Program-made: the position numbers and the translations under genes
Assembly: GCF_013375155.1 (NCBI RefSeq)
Contig: NZ_JABXOF010000002.1
Coordinates: 310,001-374,000, forward strand
Source: Serratia ureilytica
Lineage (GTDB): Bacteria; Pseudomonadota; Gammaproteobacteria; Enterobacterales; Enterobacteriaceae
Direction: 5' to 3'
DNA length: 64,000 bases
The notes under the pieces: model-generated
The model's database searches: none
What the model was told of the DNA's origin: nothing
What the model saw: only the letters and a program-made list of their open reading frames with translations
Shown: positions 55,167-63,509 of the stretch, one piece after another
How the letters are laid out: each line of letters begins with the position of its first letter
Position numbering within the stretch: position 1 is the first letter of the stretch

Positions 55167-57302
55167 TTATTCACCGCCGCCTGCCGGCGCGCCGCTCTCG
55201 GCCCCCAGCACCACTACCCTGTCGGCCGAGTCGATGGTCGACTTTCTGTGGGCGACGATCACGCGCGTAATATTCAGCGAAGATATCGCCCGGTTGATCG
55301 CCGACTCATTCTCAACGTCCAGATGGCTGGTCGCTTCATCCATAAACAGCACACTCGGGCGGCGATAGAGGGCGCGCGCGATAAACAGACGTTGCTTTTG
55401 CCCGCCGGAGATGCCGTTGCCCAACTCGCCGATCAGGGTTTCGTAGCCCATCGGCATCTGCATGATTTCATCGTGGATATTGCTGTGTATCGCGCAGGCC
55501 ATGATCAGCTCTTTATTGGCATTGACCTCAAACCCGCTGATGTTTTCCGCAATGGACCCGGAGAACAGCCGGTCGTCCTGCAGCACGCAGGCGATCGCGT
55601 TACGGTAGTTATTCACCCCGACTTTATGGATATCCATCGCGTCGGCCAAAACCTGGCCGGAAGTGGGGCTGAGCAAACCGCACATCACCTTCAGCAAAGT
55701 GGTCTTGCCCGCGCCGGAGGCGCCCACGACGGCCACGCTTTCGCCGGCCGCAATGCGCATGTTCAGGTCTTTGAAGATTGGCCGCGACAGCGCGTCATAT
55801 TGATACGTAAGATTTTTTACCTCAATGGCAATCCCCGTGCCCGAGGGGAAAACCTGTCGCGGCGCGGACTCCGTCTCCGCATCGGTAAAGACGATGTCGG
55901 ATATCCTCTCATTGTGCAGCGACAGCATGCGCAAGCCGATCGCCAGGTCGATCAGGCTCGAGGCCCGCTGAGAGAACTGGCCGCGATAGGCATTGAACGC
56001 CATGAACATGCCGAGCGTCATGGAATTGTCGATGACCATCATGGCGCCAAGCCACAGGATCGCCACCTGATCGAGCGTCGTGATAAAGGTATTGATCCCG
56101 CCGAACATCATATTGAATCGAGTGATTTTGATATTGGTATTGGCGGCATCGACGTTCAGATTGAGCCAATAGCTGGAGCGCGTTTCCTTGATGCCCAGCG
56201 CCTTGACGGTCGAGATGCCGTACAGCGTCTCCATGAAATGCGAGTTGGCCTTGGCCGCCTTGACGATCTGCTCCTCCGAGAATTGACGGTAGGTTCTGTA
56301 AGTCATCATCCTGATGAGGATGTAGATCAGAGTGAAGCCCGCCACGACCCAGACCAGCCAGCCGCCGTAGACCATCATCATCGCGAACAGCCCGACCGTC
56401 ATGATGCCGTCGATGATCCCGCTGACGATATTATTGGTAAAGGTGGTTCTGATCGCATCCAGCGAGGAAAAGCGCGATTGAATGTCCCCCAGGTGCCGTT
56501 TCTCGAAAAAATCCAGCGGCAGCTTCATCAGGTGTTCAAACAGCGTCGTCTTCCACTGAATATCGGTCAGCGTCCCGAGCACGATGGAGATCCAGGCCCT
56601 GGCGATACTGACCACCGCGCGGAACAAGGTGAAGAAGATCAGCCCCAAACAGATGACCGTCAGCAGGCTGTAGTCATGCGCCTGAATGACATGGTCGGTC
56701 ACCAGTTGCGTTCCCACCGGCAGCAGCAGGTTGACCGATTCGATGACTATCGATAACGCAAAGATCTTGAGCAGCGTCCCCGGCAGGCCCTCGATGTTTT
56801 TCATCAAATCCAGCAGGCGCAAACGGGTCTTGAGGGTCTCTTTTTGAAAGGCCCTGTCGGGCCACAGCTCCAACGCGATGCCGGTAAAGTGATTCGACAT
56901 CTCCTGCAGCCCGATCACTCTGCGCCCGAAGGCCGGATCGTGAATGACAAAACCGGCGCGCTGCACCTTAACCAACACCACGAAGTGATTCATATTCCAG
57001 TGCAGTATGCAGGGCGTTTTCAGCTGATTGATTTCGTCGATGTCCAAGGACAAGGCGCGCGTCTTCAGCTGGATTTGCGACGCGATTTGAGAGATCGTCC
57101 CCAGGGTCGCGCCCTGGGTGGAAATGCCGAATCGCTGCCGCAGGCTCAGCATATCCACATTAAACCCGTAATAGGAGGCGATCATGGCGAGGCACGCCAG
57201 GCCGCATTCCGATGACTCCGACTGCAAGATGCTCGGCACCCGCTTGCGCAGTGAGAATGTTAACTTCTCGTTGATCCGTTCAAAGAGATTATTGTCCTTC
57301 AT
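55167..57302 (-). CDS. Peptidase-containing ABC exporter for a double-glycine peptide (CvaB-like)
   Basis: This 711-residue inner-membrane protein both cleaves the leader of its peptide and exports it. The N-terminal C39 peptidase has the triad C33 (SECGLACLAM), H106 (HWNMNHFVVL) and D122 (HDPAFGRR). Six membrane helices follow (about 160-430). The ATPase has Walker A GASGAGKTTL near 525, the signature NGISGGQKQRL and Walker B SVLFMDEATSHLD. GGGGCGAG precedes ATG 57302, and the frame overlaps the adaptor gene by 14 nt. Base use is slightly less GC-rich than the paa genes. Together with the HlyD protein and TolC it forms a type I secretion channel. Confidence 0.95.
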   Translation of the reverse strand: MKDNNLFERINEKLTFSLRKRVPSILQSESSECGLACLAMIASYYGFNVDMLSLRQRFGISTQGATLGTISQIASQIQLKTRALSLDIDEINQLKTPCILHWNMNHFVVLVKVQRAGFVIHDPAFGRRVIGLQEMSNHFTGIALELWPDRAFQKETLKTRLRLLDLMKNIEGLPGTLLKIFALSIVIESVNLLLPVGTQLVTDHVIQAHDYSLLTVICLGLIFFTLFRAVVSIARAWISIVLGTLTDIQWKTTLFEHLMKLPLDFFEKRHLGDIQSRFSSLDAIRTTFTNNIVSGIIDGIMTVGLFAMMMVYGGWLVWVVAGFTLIYILIRMMTYRTYRQFSEEQIVKAAKANSHFMETLYGISTVKALGIKETRSSYWLNLNVDAANTNIKITRFNMMFGGINTFITTLDQVAILWLGAMMVIDNSMTLGMFMAFNAYRGQFSQRASSLIDLAIGLRMLSLHNERISDIVFTDAETESAPRQVFPSGTGIAIEVKNLTYQYDALSRPIFKDLNMRIAAGESVAVVGASGAGKTTLLKVMCGLLSPTSGQVLADAMDIHKVGVNNYRNAIACVLQDDRLFSGSIAENISGFEVNANKELIMACAIHSNIHDEIMQMPMGYETLIGELGNGISGGQKQRLFIARALYRRPSVLFMDEATSHLDVENESAINRAISSLNITRVIVAHRKSTIDSADRVVVLGAESGAPAGGGE

Positions 57303-58584
57303 CGACTCGCCCCACGACGCTGTTTTTTATGTCATACAAAGGCGCGATCGCCCACTGATAAAGCGGTTTCTTATCCAGGAAGACGATGACCCTGGCCTGC
57401 AGCCCGCTGCTGATTTCGAGATATTTGCCTTTATCGCTGAATTGCGTGTCGCTGATGGACGCCAGCACTTTGTAGTAGGCGTTCCTTTCCCTTTTATTTC
57501 CGCTGCTGTATTCCGACATTTCCTGCGGGGAGGCGGGGACCGACGAGATGGATTCTATTTTTCCCGGAAACTGACCGAATTTATCCGACGGGAAGGCTTC
57601 ATAGCGAATGTTGATGCCATCGCCGATTTTCACGTAGGGCAAACTGTTATTCGGCAGCCATAAAACCAGATAATATTTGATGTTATCAATCGGTTTGATT
57701 TGCGCCAGACTGCTGCCGCTCTCGACCACCTGCCCGGCGGTCACGCTCAGCGACTCGATTTTCCCCTTGAGCGGCGCTTTGATAATGACCTGGCCGCCGG
57801 CATTGGACTCCGCCAGCTGGCGTTGTAAATCACTGCGTTGCGATTCGCTTTGCGATATCTGATTGTCGTAATCGGCGGCGCGAATCAGCAAATCGCTGCG
57901 CAACTGCGACAGTTGAATATTTTGCTGGATCTTTTGGCTGTAGAGCGCCTGATACGAGCTTTGCTGTTGTTGAAAGAGCGAGCGCTGATAATTTAACTGA
58001 TCTTTGGTGATCAGGCCTTTCGTCAAATAGTGTTCGTAATTTTTCAGGCTATCGCGCATTTTATCCATCCCCTCTTTGGCACTGAGGTTCAGTTTCTCGG
58101 TTTCTTTATAGGCGTTTTCATAGCTATTGATCTGTTTGCGCAAATTATCCAGCATGGCGGTTTTATTTTTATTCAGCTTGCTGATTATCGAATCCAGATT
58201 GCTAATCTGTTTGCTTATTTCGCTGGCCGCGATATGGCTGACATTGCCGGACGTGGTGCTTCTCGAGACATCAATCACATACAGCGGCTCGTCCTTTTCC
58301 ACGACGTCACCGGCTTTATGGAATGCCTGACTCACGTAACCGTATTGGGAGGAAAACACATTGGTGGAATGCGGGATGCTGATCACCTCGCCTTCAACAT
58401 CGACCCGGCGCGTGTACTCGCAAAAATAGAGTGCGCCCGCCAGGATCAGAATAAAAGTGAAACAGGTGGCGGCAATCACATGGCTCGACGCGCCGGAAAT
58501 TAACAGCGCCCTGCCGGTCCATCTTTGACGTTGATAATTGACCGCCTCCTGGCGGAAAATATTCCTGCTCTTATTATCACTCAT
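57289..58584 (-). CDS. HlyD-family membrane fusion protein (CvaA-like)
   Basis: This 431-residue adaptor has one N-terminal membrane helix (residues 36-55, VIAATCFTFILILAGALYF), a lipoyl-type half (VEGEVISIPHS and QVIIKAPLKGKIESLSVTAGQVV), a long coiled coil between about 115 and 260, and a C-terminal beta domain. It links the ABC exporter to TolC in the outer membrane. It resembles CvaA, the colicin V partner. It follows the microcin-like precursor gene by 73 nt, a gap holding a strong hairpin. Confidence 0.93.
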   Translation of the reverse strand: MSDNKSRNIFRQEAVNYQRQRWTGRALLISGASSHVIAATCFTFILILAGALYFCEYTRRVDVEGEVISIPHSTNVFSSQYGYVSQAFHKAGDVVEKDEPLYVIDVSRSTTSGNVSHIAASEISKQISNLDSIISKLNKNKTAMLDNLRKQINSYENAYKETEKLNLSAKEGMDKMRDSLKNYEHYLTKGLITKDQLNYQRSLFQQQQSSYQALYSQKIQQNIQLSQLRSDLLIRAADYDNQISQSESQRSDLQRQLAESNAGGQVIIKAPLKGKIESLSVTAGQVVESGSSLAQIKPIDNIKYYLVLWLPNNSLPYVKIGDGINIRYEAFPSDKFGQFPGKIESISSVPASPQEMSEYSSGNKRERNAYYKVLASISDTQFSDKGKYLEISSGLQARVIVFLDKKPLYQWAIAPLYDIKNSVVGRVDEGQ

Positions 58585-58616
58585 AGGAAGAACCTGCGCT
58601 TGCCTGACCGGGAGAC

Positions 58617-58640
58617 AGCCGCAGCGAGAACGCTGCGGCT
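58617..58640. other. Intercistronic hairpin between the peptide precursor and exporter genes
   Basis: AGCCGCAGCG and CGCTGCGGCT form a perfect 10-bp stem with a 4-nt loop, 17 nt after the precursor stop. With no T run it probably stabilises the precursor message or partly blocks read-through, which would favour peptide over exporter. Confidence 0.65.
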
Positions 58641-58657
58641 TTGGACCGCGTATGGAT

Positions 58658-59017
58658 TTAGCTGATGGTGCCGTTAATCAGCCCATCGAGGCCTTTTTTG
58701 GAGTATTCCAGCGTGGTGTCCCAGCCAATAACGGCTGCGGCCACGCCGCTGGCTACGCCGCCCAGGATGCCGCCGGCGACCATGCCGACGCCCTGGCCAA
58801 TCGAGCCGACGCCCAGCAGGCCGCCGCCGTCGCCGCCGTGCTTACCGCCGATGACGGCGCCCGCCATGCTGCCCACGGAGGCGCCCAGAGCGATGGATGA
58901 AACGGCTTCCGCGGCATTGGAGACGGCGCTGCCAATCAGCCCCGACAGTCCATTGCTCATATCCCAGGAATAAGCGCCTGACACTTCATTCATTTCGATA
59001 ACAGACAGTTCTTTCAT
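58658..59017 (-). CDS. Double-glycine-leader peptide, putative class II microcin precursor
   Basis: This 119-residue precursor begins MKELSVIEMNEVSGA, a leader of the colicin V type (compare MRTLTLNELDSVSGG and the GA ending of microcin L). Cleavage after residue 15 would leave a 104-residue core starting YSWDMSNG. The core is very rich in Gly, Ala, Ser and Val with many GxxxG-like repeats (GASVGSMAGAVIGG, GVGMVAGGILGGVASGVAAAVIG), has no cysteine, and ends in a more polar tail (WDTTLEYSKKGLDGLINGTIS). Such Gly-zipper cores insert in inner membranes. It lacks the Ser-rich siderophore tail of class IIb. GGAG is 8 nt before the ATG. The following genes encode its dedicated exporter. No immunity gene is obvious. 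Confidence 0.85.
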   Translation of the reverse strand: MKELSVIEMNEVSGAYSWDMSNGLSGLIGSAVSNAAEAVSSIALGASVGSMAGAVIGGKHGGDGGGLLGVGSIGQGVGMVAGGILGGVASGVAAAVIGWDTTLEYSKKGLDGLINGTIS

Positions 59018-59107
59018 TGGTTAATCTCCATATTTAAACGGACAAACACTGCCATACATGCGTGTTGTCATTGCATTGGCATCGGCCTGCAGCGCCTGAT
59101 GCCACCA

Positions 59108-59141
59108 ATAATGTCGCGCGAACAGACGACATTATATTTTT
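59108..59141. other. Perfect hairpin between the second fimbrial operon and the microcin-like gene
   Basis: ATAATGTCG and CGACATTAT pair over 9 bp around a 10-nt loop and are followed by ATTTTT on the plus strand. On the transcribed minus strand the T run is on the wrong side, so it may act as an operator or RNA structure ahead of the precursor gene instead of a terminator. Confidence 0.5.
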
Positions 59142-59154
59142 AATAGGGGTCTCT

Positions 59155-60096
59155 TTAATTCTGCGTAATGGTGAATGTCATCACCGCGTCGGCCTGTCCG
59201 GGGCTAATGGCTCCCGTTTGCTTATAGCGCGCCATCAAGGGGATCCTGATCTCTTTTTCAGCCGCGGTGTGGTAATTGATCGGTCTGGAAAACGTTAATG
59301 GATTACGGTTCTCATCCAACACTTCCACGGCGACGCCCTTCGCCGCATCGGCGCCGTCGGCGATATCAATCATTCCCACGCCTGGCGAATTTCCGGCCGC
59401 CTCGAACGTGACCTGAACCGGAATATTGTCCTCCTGACATTGCAGAACCACGGAAAAATTGCGTTCGGAAGACGCCGCCGTGCTGCCGACGCCGTTAAAC
59501 TCGCTGCGTTTAGGGCTGCCCAGATTTACCGTTTGATTTTTATAGTTCAAATCAACCAGGCAACTTTTCTGAATGACCTTCATGCCGGAAATACTGATAT
59601 CCAAAATGGAGGTCGAATCCAGATAATATCTGGCGATAATTTTCCCGCCCATATCGCCGCCGGTTTTGATCGGGCCGGTTTTAATAAACGTCAGCCGAAC
59701 ATCGTTTCGATTGATCCACGGCGTCAGCAAGTTGGGCGAAATCGCCGTGTTGACGGGCACGTTCTTATTGCTCTGCCATAAGTCTGAAATCGTCACCCCC
59801 ACGCCCTCGATGCCCGTTTCAAATACGCCGGGCAGCGCGCTCGGCGTCAGCGGCGACATGGAGCGATAGGCGACCGAACCGGAACAAAGAAAAGAAAACG
59901 TCGTGCCGTTAATGCTGTTCTCGGTTCGAACAGCCAACTGCTCGCCGACTTCAATGCGCGGATCCACGGCCAGCGTCAGCAACCCCATACGGGCGGTTTT
60001 CGCGTTGGTGGTACAGGTGCCGGCATAAACCGCCGTCGTGAGCGTCGCCAGCCACACCAGGGCGCCGTAACCGAATATCCTGAGAAAAACGTTCAT
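59155..60096 (-). CDS. Fimbrial tip adhesin of the second chaperone-usher operon
   Basis: This 313-residue two-domain protein has a signal peptide ending VYA-GTCTT. An N-terminal receptor-type domain of about 150 residues has a Cys pair (GTCTTNAK, FLCSGSV). It is followed by a pilin domain with KVIQKSCLVDLN and VLQCQEDN and the terminal strand VMTFTITQN. Length and layout match FimH-like adhesins, though sequence is diverged. The start is ATG 60096 with GAGAG upstream; GTG 60108 is possible. It is the last gene of the operon. Confidence 0.85.
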   Translation of the reverse strand: MNVFLRIFGYGALVWLATLTTAVYAGTCTTNAKTARMGLLTLAVDPRIEVGEQLAVRTENSINGTTFSFLCSGSVAYRSMSPLTPSALPGVFETGIEGVGVTISDLWQSNKNVPVNTAISPNLLTPWINRNDVRLTFIKTGPIKTGGDMGGKIIARYYLDSTSILDISISGMKVIQKSCLVDLNYKNQTVNLGSPKRSEFNGVGSTAASSERNFSVVLQCQEDNIPVQVTFEAAGNSPGVGMIDIADGADAAKGVAVEVLDENRNPLTFSRPINYHTAAEKEIRIPLMARYKQTGAISPGQADAVMTFTITQN

Positions 60097-60138
60097 TTTC
60101 ACTCTCACTTAAAAGTCATGATGGAAATAGAGCGAGAT

Positions 60139-62715
60139 CTATTGGCAAACGCCGTTTAGGGTTTGGAGACCCGCTGACGGCGGCTCCGCCGGCAACTGGT
60201 AACGGATGCGGCATTGGTTCTCGCCATTCCTGCCCCACTGCGCGATGAGCAGGCCCTTTTCCGCCATGCCGGTCAGATAGACCACGCCGTCGCCGCCGAC
60301 CAGGAACGGCTGAGTCGCCCCCTCGGCAAGACGCAGGCTGGCGCCCAGCGGCAGGGGTGCCCCCTGCGAGTCCGTCACCTTCATCAAAATCCGTCTGCCG
60401 ACGTTGGCTTTGAAATTCGCCCGGCTCACCGCGCCGCGAGTCGGCGTGACCGACTGGTTCGTCAACTCGAGATCGACATCATCCGGCAAGCTGTCGACAT
60501 CGAGGCGAATCGAATTGTTGCGATAAGGCGTGGCGTAAGGAACGATCGCGTAGCCGCGCCAGTCGGTTTTCACCCCGACCTGATTGCCGACCGCCACATC
60601 GCTCGCGCCGGCCGCCTGTACCAGGGCGACGGTTTCGCCGAACGGTTGACCGAAGGTCACACCGTCTTCATGGGCGATCACCCCGCCCTTCACCCCGTAG
60701 TTGACGCGCTGTTGACTGCGATCGTAGGCGTAGCCCGCCGTGAGTTCGCCGTACGTCGCGCGCCAGTCGGCGTTGGCGTTGCCGCTGTTGCCCTGGCCCT
60801 GGCTGCCATACCCTTCCTGTACGCTCCAGCTGAGGTTGCCGCCGGCCAGCGCCGTGCCGTTGAGGCCCGCCGTATGGCTGGTATTGCCTTTTTTGCTGGT
60901 GTTGAGGTTGTAGGTGGCGTAGGTGTTGCTCAGCCATTTCTCTAATGGCACGCTGATGTTGAAAGCGAAGATCTGATCGCGATCGTAAATGCGCCCGCGG
61001 TTCGAATCGCCGTAAATAGCCTGTGAATTCCGGCTATAGCTGTAGTTAAAACCGTAGCTGATGCCATTCCAGCTATTGTTGTAACCCGCGCTCAGCGACT
61101 GCATATTGCGCTCGGAGCCCCAATAGTCTTCGGAGACCGCGCTGAGTGAAAGCGACCCCGCCCCTTCCCATAAATTCTGGTTCAGCGTGATTTCGCCGCG
61201 ATTCTTGCGGCGGTCTATCGGGGCGTAACGGTTGCCGCTGCGATAGGTGTCCAGCACTTCCTGCAGCCCATAGTAGCCGCTGGTCGAATAGCGGTAGCCG
61301 GCGATGGCGAAGTTCGTCCCCGTCTCGACGATATTTTTGCTGTACCGCACGCGCCATGACTGACCATCGCTTTTCGGTTGATGCTCCTGCTTTGCCCACG
61401 CCTGGGTGACGTCGGCCGACAGAGCGCCGAACTCGCCCAGGTTCTTGCCCAGACCCAATGCCAGCGATTGATACGGCCCGGCGAATTGGCCGCCGCCATA
61501 CAGGGTGAAACCGGCGGGCAAGCCATAAATCAGGCTGGCCTGCGAGAAGATCTTTTTATCCACGCTGTGATCGTAAGTGCGGTATTGCCCCGAGGTCAGC
61601 GCATATTTCAGCCGCCCTTCGCGTTGCAGCACCGGCAGGCTGGCGAAGGGAACGGTCAGGTGCTGTTCGCTGCCGTCCGCCTCCTTGATAGTCACCTCCA
61701 AATCGCCGCTGCCGCCGGTCGGATACATGTCCGAAATTTCAAACGCGCCCGGCGCAACGTAACTCTGGTAGATGACATAGCCGTTTTGGCGAATGACCAC
61801 TTGCGCATTGCTGCGCGCGATGCCGCGCACCACCGGCGCATAACCTCGCAGGCTTTCCGGCAACATGTCGTCATCGGAAGCCAGCTGCGCGCCGCGAAAC
61901 GATACGCTGTCAAACACATCGGACGGGCTGCTGCTTTCGCCGAGCGTCAGCAAGCTTTTCAGGCGGATGATATTGCGCTGGGCGTAGGTATAGACGGAGT
62001 CCCAACGATCCTCCGACGCTCGCCCGCCGCCGGCGCTGTTGTAGCTCCAGGTGGTGTAGTTCCGCACTCGCCAGGCGCCCAGGTTGAAGCCCGGCCGCAG
62101 GTTGAGGTAATAACTGCTTGCGCTCTGGGTGAATCGATCGCGCCCCTTGCTGTTGCTGCCGGTGAAGCCATAGTTCAGCAGCATCGCCGGCAGGCCTTCA
62201 TCCCATTGTTCCGGCGGAACGTATCCGCGCACCTTATTTTCCAACGCCGCCTGGGGGATACTCAGCATCAGGCGTTGGCGGTTAAATTGAAATTGCGCCG
62301 AGGCCTGCGGGATCGCGGCCAAATTCGCGCAGCGATCGGCACCGGCCAAACCGGGAAACAGCTCAACTTTCACCCCAAGCCGTTTCAGATCTTCCCGCGT
62401 CAGACAAGGCTGCAGATCGGCCTTCTCGTCGCTGCCGGCCCGCAGAGCGAACGACACCTCGCGCGTTTCCAGCAGCATGTCGTTCACCCAAATATCGACC
62501 CGATACGTGCCGGGAACCTGCTGGCCATTTTCAAAAATCGACAGATCGACGTGCTGCTGACCTGAGCGCCCGGTTTCCAGCAACGCCGGATTAAAATAGT
62601 CACGAGAGAAGGCGGGATTAGCCATGTTGCCGCATACCGCCGTTGTTGCCGTGAATAAGGCTATGCGTTTCAGCCAAGCATCCCGCTTCGCTAATATACG
62701 CTTTTGAGTTATCAT
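60139..62715 (-). CDS. Outer-membrane fimbrial usher
   Basis: This 858-residue usher of the type 1 (FimD-like) group has a signal peptide, FNPALLETGRSGQQHVDLSIFENGQQVPGTYRVDIWVND in the chaperone-binding domain, ESLRGYAPVVRGIARSNAQVVIRQNGYVIYQ in the plug region and ATPYRNNSIRLDVDSLPDDVDLELTNQSVTPTRGAV in the C-terminal part. The terminal cysteine pair (NQCRIRY and LNGVC) is present. GGAG is 7 nt upstream of ATG 62715. Confidence 0.95.
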   Translation of the reverse strand: MITQKRILAKRDAWLKRIALFTATTAVCGNMANPAFSRDYFNPALLETGRSGQQHVDLSIFENGQQVPGTYRVDIWVNDMLLETREVSFALRAGSDEKADLQPCLTREDLKRLGVKVELFPGLAGADRCANLAAIPQASAQFQFNRQRLMLSIPQAALENKVRGYVPPEQWDEGLPAMLLNYGFTGSNSKGRDRFTQSASSYYLNLRPGFNLGAWRVRNYTTWSYNSAGGGRASEDRWDSVYTYAQRNIIRLKSLLTLGESSSPSDVFDSVSFRGAQLASDDDMLPESLRGYAPVVRGIARSNAQVVIRQNGYVIYQSYVAPGAFEISDMYPTGGSGDLEVTIKEADGSEQHLTVPFASLPVLQREGRLKYALTSGQYRTYDHSVDKKIFSQASLIYGLPAGFTLYGGGQFAGPYQSLALGLGKNLGEFGALSADVTQAWAKQEHQPKSDGQSWRVRYSKNIVETGTNFAIAGYRYSTSGYYGLQEVLDTYRSGNRYAPIDRRKNRGEITLNQNLWEGAGSLSLSAVSEDYWGSERNMQSLSAGYNNSWNGISYGFNYSYSRNSQAIYGDSNRGRIYDRDQIFAFNISVPLEKWLSNTYATYNLNTSKKGNTSHTAGLNGTALAGGNLSWSVQEGYGSQGQGNSGNANADWRATYGELTAGYAYDRSQQRVNYGVKGGVIAHEDGVTFGQPFGETVALVQAAGASDVAVGNQVGVKTDWRGYAIVPYATPYRNNSIRLDVDSLPDDVDLELTNQSVTPTRGAVSRANFKANVGRRILMKVTDSQGAPLPLGASLRLAEGATQPFLVGGDGVVYLTGMAEKGLLIAQWGRNGENQCRIRYQLPAEPPSAGLQTLNGVCQ

Positions 62716-62769
62716 TCATTAGCTCCATTATTGAAATGTTTTATCCCTCTGTCTGCCTTCCCTTACAGA

Positions 62770-63453
62770 TTAAATACCTGACTGATGTTCTTTCCCTGTG
62801 CCGCCATAATCATTAATTAATTTCCAGCTTACCGACGTTGCGCCCGCCACGGGCAATGCAAACATTTCGCTGCTCATCGGCGCGATATACGCCACCTCTT
62901 TCATTTCCCGTCCCCCGATGCGGACATAATGAAAGTTCATATAATAAGGCGTTGGGTTGGTGAGTTTTAATTCTGAACCGACACGCTGCCATTTCAGCTG
63001 CTGCGTCACTTCTTCGGGCACCTGGCGGAGCAGCGGCGCCGGCCGATAAATCAATTTAATGCGGGTCTTGACCGCTATTTGCAGCGTATTCGATTTACCC
63101 GCCTGGGTTGTTGAAGGAATGGATTTAATATTCATCCAATACAAGCTTTCTTTATCTTTCGGTAAGCCATCGCCCACTTTCACGATGCGCAGCATATTTT
63201 CCTGGTTGCCGTCCAGCCGAAATAAAGGCGGCGTAACGATAAACGCGATTTTATCCACCCCGCTTTGTTGATTCTCCAGCCAGGACTGAATCAAATACGG
63301 TTCTTTATCCGGATTCTCCACGCTGATTGACGCTTCTTTTTTTTCGCCGTTGAATATCACCCGCGTCCCGCCAATCACCACGCCGGCGTGAACCGTAGAC
63401 GCAAACAATAAAATAATGAAAGCCGCTAAGGCGCCGTAGCGATTAAAACGCAT
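62770..63453 (-). CDS. Periplasmic fimbrial chaperone (FimC-like)
   Basis: This 227-residue chaperone has a signal peptide ending VHA-GVVIG. Family motifs are GVVIGGTRVIFNGEKKEASISVEN, YLIQSWLENQ, YWMNIKSIPS and IKLIYRPAPL, with both subunit-anchoring basic residues. It is shorter than the chaperone of the first operon and lacks its cysteine tail. GGAG is 8 nt before the ATG. Confidence 0.94.
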   Translation of the reverse strand: MRFNRYGALAAFIILLFASTVHAGVVIGGTRVIFNGEKKEASISVENPDKEPYLIQSWLENQQSGVDKIAFIVTPPLFRLDGNQENMLRIVKVGDGLPKDKESLYWMNIKSIPSTTQAGKSNTLQIAVKTRIKLIYRPAPLLRQVPEEVTQQLKWQRVGSELKLTNPTPYYMNFHYVRIGGREMKEVAYIAPMSSEMFALPVAGATSVSWKLINDYGGTGKEHQSGI

Positions 63454-63476
63454 AATATTATCTCCGAGGCAATACA

Positions 63477-63497
63477 GCCCGCTGTGAACCAGCGGGC
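63477..63497 (-). terminator. Hairpin between the major pilin and chaperone genes of operon 2
   Basis: GCCCGCTG and CAGCGGGC form a perfect 8-bp stem with a 5-nt loop just after the pilin stop. It occupies the same position as the attenuator in the first operon, with a weaker T run. Confidence 0.65.
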
Positions 63498-63509
63498 AAG
63501 AAAATATTA

